39,005 nucleotides of DNA, from NCBI GenBank assembly GCA_018818425.1, contig JAHISB010000044.1, positions 1-39,005 of the forward strand, given 5' to 3'. The position numbers and the translations under genes were made by a program. Below are positions 31,617 to 38,866 of this stretch, one piece after another (position 1 is the stretch's first letter; each line of letters opens with the position of its first letter). The DNA is from Patescibacteria group bacterium. Its GTDB lineage: Bacteria; Patescibacteriota; Patescibacteriia; UBA1558; UBA10009. The notes below the pieces were generated by a model, which was given only the letters and a program-made list of their open reading frames with translations, made no database searches and was not told where the DNA came from.

Positions 31617-32684
31617 ATGAAATCTAAATTATTAAGGTTATTTAGCGCAGTTTTATTTCTTTGGTTGGCGCTAACAGGTTTAGTTCAGGCAAATCCTTTT
31701 TTTTGTAATGGCGAAGAACTATTAGGCGAAGCTGATTTTGCCATCGAGGGTTATGTAACGGCCGTGGCCTGCGGCCAGAGTTATAATTCCGGCGAATGTC
31801 AGCCGTATCCGGAATGCGATGGCTCTTGCCCCGAACGTAATTTTATGCCGGAGCTCGTGGCCGATTGCGCGGCCACTATCGGAGTCACAGCCAATCTAAA
31901 AGGCTGGCATAATATCGGCGAAGAAGTCGCTATTCCTTTTGTCAAACTTACGCAAGCTTGCCAGGACGGCGAGTATCTGATTCCCGGCACTTCTAAAAAA
32001 GATTTTCAATTAAATTCCAAAGTGAGATTTTATAATATTTCAGACAATTGCCGTTTTTACAATCTGGAAGAGTTAGAGCCGCCGCCCGAAGAACCGGAAG
32101 CTGAATCGCCCGCGGAATCCGGCCAAAGTTTAGCGGCGGAGCTAAAAGGCAGGATTCTTTTACAGGTCGAAGCCAATGGCGAAGCCTGGTATGTTAATCC
32201 TTTAGACGGTAAAAGAATTTATTTAGCGGACGGCGGAGCCGCCTTTGTTTTAATGACTAATTTAGGCCTGGGAATCACTAATGCTGATTTAGCAAAAATT
32301 CCTGTCGGCCTGGCAGAAAATTTAAACGGTTCGGAAGCAGACGCCGATAACGACGGTTTATTCGATCTGTTGGAAGACGGCCTAGGCACAGAAAAAAATA
32401 ATCCCGATTCCGACGGCGACGGTTATCTGGACGGACAAGAAATAAATAACGGCTATAATCCGCAGGGCAGCGGCAAAATGGCCATTGATGCTAATTTAGC
32501 CAATTCAGTTAAAGGCAGAATACTGCTGCAGGTGGAAAACGTTGGCCAGGCCTGGTATGTTAATCCGGCGGACAACAAGCGCTACTATATGAAAAACGGC
32601 CCGGCCGCTTATTGGCTGATGCGTTCGTTAAGCTTAGGCATCAGCAACGAAGACTTAGCCAAAATTGAAGTAGCTGACTACTAA
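31617..32684 (+). CDS. Secreted protein with paired surface repeats and a calcium-binding segment, 355 aa
   Basis: A cleavable signal peptide (1-25, ending VQA-NP) precedes a Cys-rich domain (about 28-150, ten or more Cys, likely disulfides). A Pro/Glu linker is followed by two similar repeats, KGRILLQVEANGEAWYVNP (about 176-235) and KGRILLQVENVGQAWYVNP (about 297-355), which flank a thrombospondin-3-like segment rich in DxDxDG (DADNDGLFD, DSDGDGYLDGQEI) that should bind calcium. These repeats recur in CPR cell-surface proteins; function unknown. Starts 3 nt after the DUF4012 stop codon, so both are one unit. Confidence 0.8.
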   Translation: MKSKLLRLFSAVLFLWLALTGLVQANPFFCNGEELLGEADFAIEGYVTAVACGQSYNSGECQPYPECDGSCPERNFMPELVADCAATIGVTANLKGWHNIGEEVAIPFVKLTQACQDGEYLIPGTSKKDFQLNSKVRFYNISDNCRFYNLEELEPPPEEPEAESPAESGQSLAAELKGRILLQVEANGEAWYVNPLDGKRIYLADGGAAFVLMTNLGLGITNADLAKIPVGLAENLNGSEADADNDGLFDLLEDGLGTEKNNPDSDGDGYLDGQEINNGYNPQGSGKMAIDANLANSVKGRILLQVENVGQAWYVNPADNKRYYMKNGPAAYWLMRSLSLGISNEDLAKIEVADY

Positions 32685-32700
32685 ACATATTAATATTTTT

Positions 32701-33252
32701 ATGAAAATCGGTGTTTATGGTTCGGCAGCCGGCTCCATTCCGGCTGAACTAAATAAAAAAGCCGGAGCAATCGGCAGGCAAATCGCTGTTAAAGGGCATA
32801 CTTTAGTCACCGGAGCTTGTCCCGGCCTGCCTTACGAAGCGGTTTTAGGCGCTCAAGAAGCCGGCGGCGAATGCCTTGGCTTTTCTCCGGCAGTCAATTT
32901 GAATGCTCATATTCAAAAAGATAAATTTCCCACCGAAGGATTTACCAAGCTGATTTTTATTCCAAAGGATTTTATTTATGCTGACAATCCTTTGATTTGC
33001 AGAAAATATAGAAATGTGTTTTCGGTCGCCGAAATAGATGCCGCCATCTTTATCAGCGGCCGGACCGGCACCATGAATGAATTCACTATTGCTTATGATT
33101 TAGGAAAGAAGATAGGCATTTTAAAAAACAGCGGGGGAGCGGCCGATGGAGCCATTCAGGTTCTTCTAAAAAATTTAGGCAAAGAAACAGGGGCAAAAAT
33201 AATATATGAGGCTGATCCAATATCTTTGGTGGACAAGTTAATAGGTTTATAG
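32701..33252 (+). CDS. SLOG/LOG-like Rossmann nucleotide-binding protein
   Basis: The 183-aa product has the Rossmann-type start MKIGVYGSAAGSIP, GHTLVTGACPGLPYEAVLGA and an SGRTGTMNEFTIAYDLGKKI segment corresponding to the 'PGGxGTxxE' signature of the LOG/lysine-decarboxylase-like superfamily, with the Pro-Gly-Gly replaced by Ser-Gly-Arg. True LOG enzymes release cytokinin bases from nucleotides. The variant motif points to the TIGR00725-like or SLOG nucleotide-sensing groups instead, with unknown ligand. It follows 16 nt after the surface protein and ends at a terminator (33285-33319). Confidence 0.8.
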   Translation: MKIGVYGSAAGSIPAELNKKAGAIGRQIAVKGHTLVTGACPGLPYEAVLGAQEAGGECLGFSPAVNLNAHIQKDKFPTEGFTKLIFIPKDFIYADNPLICRKYRNVFSVAEIDAAIFISGRTGTMNEFTIAYDLGKKIGILKNSGGAADGAIQVLLKNLGKETGAKIIYEADPISLVDKLIGL

Positions 33253-33284
33253 AATATCTTAAAATTAAATTATTTTGCTAATTT

Positions 33285-33319
33285 TAGCCAAAAAGTAATA
33301 AAAAAATGGCTATTTTTTT
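33285..33319 (+). terminator. Intrinsic terminator of the SLOG gene
   Basis: TAGCCA and TGGCTA form a stem followed by seven T residues. Confidence 0.75.
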
Positions 33320-33328
33320 ATTTTATGC

Positions 33329-33357
33329 TTGACAAGATTATTAAAGTATGCTATAAT
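33329..33357 (+). promoter_or_regulatory. Consensus promoter of noncoding RNA 1
   Basis: Perfect TTGACA (33329-33334), a 17-nt spacer and perfect TATAAT (33352-33357). This is the strongest promoter in the window, yet no protein frame of note follows for 780 nt. Confidence 0.9.
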
Positions 33358-33363
33358 ACTTTA

Positions 33364-33711
33364 TTAAACTAAAAATCGGGGAGAGAACTTTAAATTAATC
33401 CCTCTCATTTTTATGGGGAGGGAATTGGGGAGAGAGTATTTTAGGGGGCACTTATTAATAAATTTATTATAGGCCTTACCTAATCTCATCCTCAATTCTT
33501 TTCTTGTAAGAAGGATGAATAGAATTTTGTCACTGACCGTTAATTATTTGTTATTTTTAATAAAAAATAGTTATTGGAGGGAGAGAGCTTCCCATGCTAA
33601 CATAGGAGGCTTTTAAGGAAAATCATTTAGCTTTCTTTTTCGGTCGGGTCTCTTTCATGACTGAAAAATCGCTATCTAATTTTCCGTTTCGCCCTCCAGT
33701 AATTGTTTTTT
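33364..33711 (+). ncRNA. Structured noncoding RNA 1 (unassigned)
   Basis: No coding frame fills this stretch. From 33562 to 33711 it folds as a branched RNA: helix P1 (33562-33581 with 33692-33711) has 20 unbroken pairs including three G-U wobbles; P2 (33583-33592 with 33605-33614) has 10; P3 (33617-33623 with 33679-33685) leads to TAGC/GCTA and P4 (33636-33645 with 33659-33668, 10 pairs). The 5' part has a hairpin (33399-33406 with 33416-33423) and another near 33487-33517. The P1 3' strand ends in six T residues. Purine runs GGGGAGAGAA (33378), GGGGAGAGAG (33427) and GGGAGAGAG (33579) recur. It does not show tmRNA, SRP or RNase P signatures; a 6S-like role is possible but the branching does not fit. 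Confidence 0.75.
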
Positions 33712-33716
33712 AAAAG

Positions 33717-33850
33717 AACACTGATCACCCGCTTACGCTAAAGCTTCAGCGGGCAAGCGCGAACCGCGCTGACTTTCGCGAACCGCAAACACTAATTTGT
33801 CAGCGGTCAGCGTTAGTCAGTGAATGTCTGCGTGGCCAGTGTTTGTCAGC
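33717..33850. repeat. Long-hairpin repeat W4, copy 5
   Basis: GAACACTGATCACCCGCTTA words and GCGAACCGC repeats are followed by inverted GCGTGGCCAGTGTTTGTCAG. It includes a short GCTAAAGC-loop hairpin (about 33728-33752) related to the one in the broken tRNA. Confidence 0.65.
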
Positions 33851-33870
33851 GCCGGTAAATATGATATTAT
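33843..33870 (+). promoter_or_regulatory. Promoter of noncoding RNA 2
   Basis: TTGTCA (33843-33848), a 16-nt spacer and TATTAT (33865-33870). Confidence 0.55.
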
Positions 33871-33876
33871 ATAGAT

Positions 33877-34047
33877 AGTTCATCAATCCGTTTGGTGGAT
33901 AAAAAGCTGCGTTTTTAGAAGCTGGATTATAAAACTTTATTTCGTCGAGTTTTACTCAACGAAAAAAATCTCTCTCCTCAAAGTTCTATAATTCACGCAA
34001 TTTTCTAGAGCGCAGCTTTTTGGTTTATAAAAAATTTGCAGCCAGAG
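33877..34047 (+). ncRNA. Structured noncoding RNA 2 (rod-like, unassigned)
   Basis: AAAAAGCTGCG (33901-33911) pairs perfectly with CGCAGCTTTTT (34011-34021), and the helix continues through TAGAA/TTCTA. Next come TGGATTATA (33923-33931) with TATAATTCA (33987-33995), AACTTT (33933-33938) with AAAGTT (33980-33985), and an end hairpin (33940-33949 with 33955-33964). The result is a nearly linear rod with one bulge, 33965-33979, containing CTCTCTCCTC. That bulge is complementary to GGGGAGAGAG (33427-33436) of RNA 1 (10 pairs, one wobble). A terminator follows at 34048-34075. Confidence 0.65.
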
Positions 34048-34075
34048 ATGCCCTTAAACGAAAGAGGCATTTTTT
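34048..34075 (+). terminator. Intrinsic terminator of noncoding RNA 2
   Basis: ATGCC/GGCAT with an inner CTT/AAG extension and a one-base bulge, followed by TTTTTT. Confidence 0.8.
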
Positions 34076-34077
34076 AC

Positions 34078-34106
34078 TTCACAAAAAATAAAAAAAATGC
34101 TATAAT
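34078..34106 (+). promoter_or_regulatory. Promoter of murJ
   Basis: TTCACA (34078-34083), a 17-nt spacer and TATAAT (34101-34106), giving a leader of about 38 nt. Confidence 0.75.
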
Positions 34107-34150
34107 CAGGGCGTTAACCTCATGAATATATTGAGGTATTATTTAAATTT

Positions 34151-35734
34151 ATGGTTAAAGTCTTTTGGCATAAACTGATTACTACCGTCACGGGCGGAGC
34201 TGTGCTTATTGCCACTTTTTCTGTTGTCAGTAAAATACTCGGCTTAGTTAGAGACAGATTGCTGGCCTCTTATTTTGGCGCCGGCGATATTCTTGACAGT
34301 TATTATGCGGCTTTTAGATTGCCGGATTTAATCTTTAATACTTTGGTTCTGGGCGCACTGGCTTCTGCTTTTATTCCGGTTTTTACCAAGCTTTGGTTTA
34401 AAAATAAAGAAGAAGCTTTAAAGCTTTCTAATGCAGTATTGAATTATTTGGTAATGTTTTTGGTTTTGGTCGGCATAGCAGTTTTTGTTTTAGCGCCGCA
34501 GATTGTTGCTGTTATCACACCGGGATTCAGCGGCGCTAAGCTAGTTCAGACAATTAATTTAACCAGGATAATGCTTATTAGCATTGTTTTTTTTGGCATC
34601 AGCAATGTTATCGGAGGCATCCTCAATTCTTTAAAAAGATTTTTAAGTTTTTCTTTGGCGCCGGTTTTTTACAATCTGGGCATAGTATTCGGCATTACTG
34701 TTTTTTATAAATTATACGGCGTAGCCGGACTGGCTTGGGGCGTTGTTTTAGGCTCGGTATTGCACCTGCTGATCCAGCTGCCGGAAGTATTAATATCTGG
34801 CTGGAAATACCACTGGTCTTTTAAAGCGACTGCAGAAGTTAAAAAAGTGTTAAAGCTAATGGTCCCGCGAACCGTGGGGCTGGCCGGCAATCAGATTAAT
34901 CAGATTGTTATTACTATAATTGCTTCCACCCTGGCAGCCGGCAGCGTGGCTATTTTTAACTTAGCCAATAATTTACAGAGTTTCCCCATTTCCATTTTCG
35001 GCGTTTCTTTGGCCATTGCCGCCTTTCCCGTATTTAGCGAAGCCTTAGGCCTGGGCGACCGCGAAGGATTTAAAAAAATATTTTCTGTTCATTTCAGAAG
35101 AATTTTATTTCTGATTATTCCCGTTTCGGTGTTTATCCTCCTTTTAAGAGCCCAGATTGTCAGGGTAATTTTGGGCGCCGGCAATTTTGACTGGTCCGAT
35201 ACCTATTATACGGCTCAAGCTTTGGGCTGGTTTATTATTTCTTTATTCGCCCAAAGCACCATTCCCATGCTGGCCCGCTCTTTTTATGCTTTGGAAGATA
35301 CCAAAACACCGGTCATCATCAGTTTGGCCGCTATGGTAGTTAACATTGCCGGTTCTTATTTTTTAGGCGCCAGGATGGGCGTGGAGGGTTTGGCTTTGGC
35401 TTTTTCCATAGCTTCTATATTAAACATGATTGCTTTAACTATGGCTTTAAGGCTTCGTTTGGGCTATCTTGATGATAAAAAAATCATCTGGTCTACTTTT
35501 AAAATCAGCCTTAATTCTTTGATAGCCGGCGCCGGGGTTTATTTTATGCTTAGAGTTATGGCCGATTTAGTTAATATGCGCACTTTTGCGGGAGTTTTTA
35601 TTCAGGGTTTAGCGGCCGGCATCGTCGGCATAGTGATTTATTTAATTATCAGCTTCTTTACCAATTGTGAGGAGATTGTTATGGTGAAGAGGTTTTTTCA
35701 GAAGCATTTAGAGCCGATAATAAAAAAATCCTAA
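34151..35734 (+). CDS. murJ: Lipid II flippase MurJ (MviN family)
   Basis: MurJ flips lipid-linked peptidoglycan precursor across the membrane. The 527-aa product has about 14 membrane helices and the family N-terminus with SVVSKILGLVRDRLLASYFG, AGDILDSYYAAFRLPDLIFN, LGALASAFIPVFTKL and, further on, QINQIVITIIASTLAAGSVA and YALEDTKTPVIISLAAMVVN. The Arg-Asp pair of the substrate cavity (VRDR) is kept. It has its own promoter and lies between the noncoding RNA region and lepA. MviN-family members can also flip other polyprenyl-linked glycans, so a role in the surface-glycan block cannot be excluded. Confidence 0.92.
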   Translation: MVKVFWHKLITTVTGGAVLIATFSVVSKILGLVRDRLLASYFGAGDILDSYYAAFRLPDLIFNTLVLGALASAFIPVFTKLWFKNKEEALKLSNAVLNYLVMFLVLVGIAVFVLAPQIVAVITPGFSGAKLVQTINLTRIMLISIVFFGISNVIGGILNSLKRFLSFSLAPVFYNLGIVFGITVFYKLYGVAGLAWGVVLGSVLHLLIQLPEVLISGWKYHWSFKATAEVKKVLKLMVPRTVGLAGNQINQIVITIIASTLAAGSVAIFNLANNLQSFPISIFGVSLAIAAFPVFSEALGLGDREGFKKIFSVHFRRILFLIIPVSVFILLLRAQIVRVILGAGNFDWSDTYYTAQALGWFIISLFAQSTIPMLARSFYALEDTKTPVIISLAAMVVNIAGSYFLGARMGVEGLALAFSIASILNMIALTMALRLRLGYLDDKKIIWSTFKISLNSLIAGAGVYFMLRVMADLVNMRTFAGVFIQGLAAGIVGIVIYLIISFFTNCEEIVMVKRFFQKHLEPIIKKS

Positions 35735-35739
35735 CGGCT

Positions 35740-35940
35740 AAATCCTAAATAATATCAAAATCCTCAACCCAAGACTGATCCGCCTTTCGGCCAAATGGCC
35801 GATGGCCTATGGCTCATGGCGGAAAATAATCTAAATCCAAAACATTAAATATCAACATTTTTTTAGCTTAACACTGTTTTGAACATTAGGATTTTGAATT
35901 TTGATATTATTTAGAGTTTAGTATTTAGTGCTTAGAATTT
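35740..35940. repeat. W1 repeat, copy 3 (inverted), interrupted by element E3
   Basis: The sequence follows the reverse complement of 1393-1530 (ATCCTAAATAATATCAAAAT, CCAAAACATTAAATATCAAC, TTAGCTTAACACTGTTTTGA). Between AATATCAAAATC and AAAATAATCTAAATCC, which adjoin in copy 1, about 60 bp are inserted that include the E3 copy at 35775-35822. Confidence 0.75.
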
Positions 35941-35962
35941 TATCTATTACTCATAATCAATT

Positions 35963-36121
35963 ATGAATCAAATCCGTAACTTCTGCATCATTGCCCACAT
36001 TGATCACCCGCCTACGCCTCTCAATTCGTTACACTCACTCGATGCTTCCTCCTTCGCTAAAGCTACGGCGGACAGGTCGGCGAGGCAGGACTCAAATAAT
36101 TCAAGTAAATCTATTTTATGA
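35963..36121 (+). pseudogene. Truncated duplicate of the lepA 5' end with inserted repeat
   Basis: Bases 35963-36007 repeat the first 15 codons of lepA (MNQIRNFCIIAHIDH versus MNNIRNFCIIAHIDH), differing only in codons 2 and 3. Directly after the GATCAC of the GTP loop the sequence changes into repeat DNA (36008 to about 36090), including a GCTAAAGC-loop hairpin element (36047-36076) like that in the broken tRNA-Glu. The frame stays open for 52 codons, translating the repeat as SSFAKATADRSARQ, and its TGA (36119-36121) overlaps the lepA ATG. It cannot be a working GTPase. It may be a relic or provide upstream translation coupled to lepA. Confidence 0.85.
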
Positions 36122-37887
36122 ACAACATCCGTAACTTCTGCATCATTGCCCACATTGATCACGGCAAGTCAACGCTCGCTGACAGATTTTTGGAAATTAC
36201 CAATACCGTTGATAAGCGCAAGATGAAAGACCAGGTTTTAGACAGAATGGATTTAGAGCGCGAACGCGGCATTACCATTAAGCTTCAGCCGGTCAGGATG
36301 CATTATCAGGGCTATCAGATGAATCTTATCGATACCCCAGGTCACGTTGATTTTACCTACGAAGTTTCCAGATCACTGGCCGCTGTGGAAGCAGCTGTTT
36401 TATTAGTGGATGCCAGCCAAGGAGTAGAAGCCCAAACAGTGGCCAATCTTTATTTAGCTCTGGAACAAAATCTGACTATTATTCCAGTCATTAATAAAAT
36501 AGATTTGCCGGCCGCTCGTCCGGAAAAAGTTAAAAAGGAACTGGTTAGCTTGCTGGGCTGCGGCGAGGAAGAGATAATTGAAGTCTCGGCCAAAACCGGA
36601 AAAAATGTTGAATCAGTTCTTCAGGCAATAATTAACAATACCCCGAGCCCTGAAGGAATCGCCTCAGATAAAGCGCAGGCCTTGATATTTGATTCAGAAT
36701 TCGACGAGTATAAAGGCGTGGTGGCTTATGTCAGGATGGTCAGCGGCCTGGTAAAAGCTGATGATAAGATTAAGTTTTTAGCCACCGGCGCTGAATCGGA
36801 AGTTTTGGAAGTCGGCTTTTTTAACCCCGATTATCAAAAATTAGACAAGCTATCTGCCGGCGAAATCGGCTATATGGTTACCGGCCTTAAAAATTTAGAA
36901 GAAGTCAGGGTCGGCGATACAATATCATCCGTCAAAGATCAGGCCAAACCATTACTCGGTTATAAGGAGGTTAAACCCATGGTTTTTGCCGGCATTTTTT
37001 GCCAGGAGGGCGATGAATACCACGAGCTTAGAGAAGCCATCGAAAAGCTCAAGCTCAACGATGCTTCGTTATTTTACGAACCGGAGAATTCGCCGGCTTT
37101 GGGCATTGGCTTCCGTTGCGGCTTTCTAGGCCTTTTGCATCTGGAAATTTTTCAGGAAAGATTAAAGCGGGAATATAATTTGGATTTGGTTATTACTACT
37201 CCGTCGGTGGCCTATAAAATTAATAAAAAAGACGGCCAGGAAATTATTATTCACAGCCCGCAGGAACTGCCGGAACAAAATTTAATCGTCTCGGTTGAAG
37301 AGCCCTTTGTTAGAATCGATGTCGTAACTCCCAAAGAATATATTGGCGCTATTATGAAGCTGATTCAGGAAAGAAAAGGCGAATATTTGAATATTGAATA
37401 TTTAGAGGAAAACCGGGCCATACTTCATTACGACATTCCACTGGCTTCTGTTTTGGTTGATTTTTACGATAATCTAAAAAGCGTATCATCCGGCTATGCC
37501 TCGCTCAACTACGAATTTTTGGAATATCGGCCGGCCGATGTCGTCCGAATGGATATTTTGGTGGCCGAAGAACCGGTTGAAGCCCTTTCCACAATCGTTT
37601 ATCAACAAGAAGCTCATCAAGCAGGCAAAAGAATCATCAGAGCCTTAAAGGAAACATTGCCCAAGCAGATGTTTGTGGTTAAACTGCAGGCCGCGGTGGG
37701 CGGCGCTGTTGTGGCCGGCGACCGTTTGTCGGCCGTGAGAAAAGATGTAACGGCTAAACTTTATGGCGGCGATGTCACCAGAAAGCGCAAACTCTTAGAA
37801 AAACAGAAAAAAGGCAAAAAGAAAATGATGAAAGCAGGCAAAGTTAATATTCCTCAAGAAGCGTTTATGGCGGTGCTTAAGCGATAG
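36118..37887 (+). CDS. lepA: Elongation factor 4 (LepA)
   Basis: LepA is a ribosome-bound translational GTPase that aids initiation and back-translocation under stress. The 589-aa product has all G motifs: AHIDHGKSTL (G1), RGITIKLQPVRM (G2), DTPGHVDF (G3), NKIDLP (G4) and SAKTGKNV (G5), then domain II, the EF-G-like domains III and V (GFRCGFLGLLHLEIFQERLK) and the LepA-specific C-terminal domain with YGGDVTRKRKLLEKQKKGKK. Full length. No Shine-Dalgarno sequence; its ATG overlaps the TGA of the duplicate 5' fragment, so reinitiation may contribute. Confidence 0.97.
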   Translation: MNNIRNFCIIAHIDHGKSTLADRFLEITNTVDKRKMKDQVLDRMDLERERGITIKLQPVRMHYQGYQMNLIDTPGHVDFTYEVSRSLAAVEAAVLLVDASQGVEAQTVANLYLALEQNLTIIPVINKIDLPAARPEKVKKELVSLLGCGEEEIIEVSAKTGKNVESVLQAIINNTPSPEGIASDKAQALIFDSEFDEYKGVVAYVRMVSGLVKADDKIKFLATGAESEVLEVGFFNPDYQKLDKLSAGEIGYMVTGLKNLEEVRVGDTISSVKDQAKPLLGYKEVKPMVFAGIFCQEGDEYHELREAIEKLKLNDASLFYEPENSPALGIGFRCGFLGLLHLEIFQERLKREYNLDLVITTPSVAYKINKKDGQEIIIHSPQELPEQNLIVSVEEPFVRIDVVTPKEYIGAIMKLIQERKGEYLNIEYLEENRAILHYDIPLASVLVDFYDNLKSVSSGYASLNYEFLEYRPADVVRMDILVAEEPVEALSTIVYQQEAHQAGKRIIRALKETLPKQMFVVKLQAAVGGAVVAGDRLSAVRKDVTAKLYGGDVTRKRKLLEKQKKGKKKMMKAGKVNIPQEAFMAVLKR

Positions 37888-37934
37888 ATTATTTGACTAT
37901 TCGGATATTGAATAATTGAATATCAGAATTTTTA
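37888..37934. repeat. AT-rich repeat W6, copy 3
   Basis: GATTATTTGACTATTCGGAT and ATTGAATAATTGAATATC words. It forms the left boundary of the PEP-synthase remnant that follows. Confidence 0.5.
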
Positions 37935-38066
37935 TCTCACGCCGCCATTGTCTCCCGTGAACTAAAAACCCCCTGCATCATCGGCACCAAAATCGCTACT
38001 CAAGTTTTAAAGGACGGTGATATGGTGGAAGTTGATGCTAATAAGGGGATTGTTAAGAAAATATAA
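37935..38066 (+). pseudogene. C-terminal remnant of PEP synthase / pyruvate phosphate dikinase mobile domain
   Basis: The 43 codons before TAA (38064-38066) read [20 protein letters not shown] and later [19 protein letters not shown], the PEP-utilising swivelling domain that carries the phosphorylated His (SHAA). The frame is closed by TGA just upstream, in repeat W6, and there is no start codon or any upstream part of the enzyme. Thus the piece is a truncated gene end, probably left after deletion or repeat-mediated rearrangement. Confidence 0.85.
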
Positions 38067-38108
38067 AAACCGAGCCATATTTTTGACTAGCAGAAACCCG
38101 GTTTTTTT
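38067..38108. terminator. Bidirectional hairpin terminator
   Basis: AAACCG (38067-38072) and CGGTTT (38099-38104) with T runs on + and, in reverse, TTTTTAT on -. It serves the remnant (+) and the 31-aa gene (-). The loop is long, about 26 nt. Confidence 0.55.
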
Positions 38109-38114
38109 AGTATA

Positions 38115-38210
38115 TTAATAATACAGCGCTCCCAGAGTCCAAATTAACATCGAAATAATGATCATCGCCGCCAGGAGGATCCAGATTGTTTTTAGGGTTT
38201 TTCGTTTCAT
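38115..38210 (-). CDS. Very small membrane protein, 31 aa
   Basis: From ATG (38208-38210) to TAA (38115-38117): a basic start (MKRKTLKT) and one hydrophobic helix (IWILLAAMIIISMLIWTLGA) ending YY. The layout of positive residues followed by one helix is that of a single-pass membrane mini-protein. A terminator follows at once. No ribosome site is visible. I recognise no named family. Confidence 0.6.
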   Translation of the reverse strand: MKRKTLKTIWILLAAMIIISMLIWTLGALYY

Positions 38211-38217
38211 TTAGATA

Positions 38218-38303
38218 ATAGAATAATTGATTAATTGTCTAATTGAATCATTGGAAGATAGTAACAATTAATCTATTAGACTATTATACAATTAATCAAT
38301 TAT
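38218..38303. repeat. AT-rich hairpin repeat W6, copy 4
   Basis: AATAATTGATTAATTGTCTA words are followed by inverted TCTATTAGACTATTATACAA and TTAATCAATTAT. It abuts the right end of the IS630-type element. Confidence 0.6.
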
Positions 38304-38320
38304 ACTATAGTGGTCGGACT

Positions 38321-38866
38321 CTAATCCCGACCAAACAAACTTTCAAATTTAATAGATTTAAAATTGTTGCGATTTAGATATTTCAAACAATCTTTTATTA
38401 AAACATCAAAGTCCTTTTCAAAACGGTTATGAGTAACATTTTGCCTTAAAGCTTTCCAAATCCGCTCTTGAGGATTAAACTCGGGGGTGTAAGGCGGGAA
38501 ATTCATTAAAGTGAATCGCTTAGTGGTTTTTAGAAAAGCTTTGATCAGCTTGGATTTGTGCCAGCTGGCATTGTCCCAGATTAAGAAAATCTTTCTGTTT
38601 TGATAAATTTTCCCCAGTTTCTTTAAAAATTCAATACTGGCCTTACTATTCTGCCGTTTGACGGTTATAGCCGTCTCTTTGCCGGTCTTAAGATTTAAAG
38701 CGCCGTAAAAACTCTGATTTTGGCCTTTCCTTTTGGCTTCAATTAGTGGTTCCTGTCCTTTAAAGTACCAGATATTCTTGGTCTTGGTCTCTTGGTTCAA
38801 GCTCATTTCATCTTCTACCAAGAGAACCGAATCTTTGTGCTTTTGTAAGTTTTTTTTAAAGCGCCC
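38321..38866 (-). CDS. IS630-type transposase, DDE domain (frame B)
   Basis: The frame encodes the RNase-H-fold DDE catalytic part: LVEDEMSLN (first Asp), IFLIWDNASWHKS (second Asp) and the YTPEFNPQERIWKALR motif with the final Glu, all typical of IS630. It opens after a TAA at 38867-38869 and has no ATG before the first catalytic Asp (a TTG lies at 38819-38821), so it is probably read by a -1 ribosomal frameshift from the overlapping upstream frame at a run of eight A (minus strand, 38850-38857). All three catalytic acids are intact, so the enzyme could be active if the shift works. Confidence 0.85.
   Translation of the reverse strand, partial: GRFKKNLQKHKDSVLLVEDEMSLNQETKTKNIWYFKGQEPLIEAKRKGQNQSFYGALNLKTGKETAITVKRQNSKASIEFLKKLGKIYQNRKIFLIWDNASWHKSKLIKAFLKTTKRFTLMNFPPYTPEFNPQERIWKALRQNVTHNRFEKDFDVLIKDCLKYLNRNNFKSIKFESLFGRD

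Noticed and set aside
33364-33711. tmRNA, SRP RNA or 6S RNA
   Set aside because: No tRNA-like ends or tag frame, no SRP GNAR/GGAAG apical motif, and a branched fold instead of a single rod with a central bubble. A 19-codon ATG frame at 33414 lacks a ribosome site.
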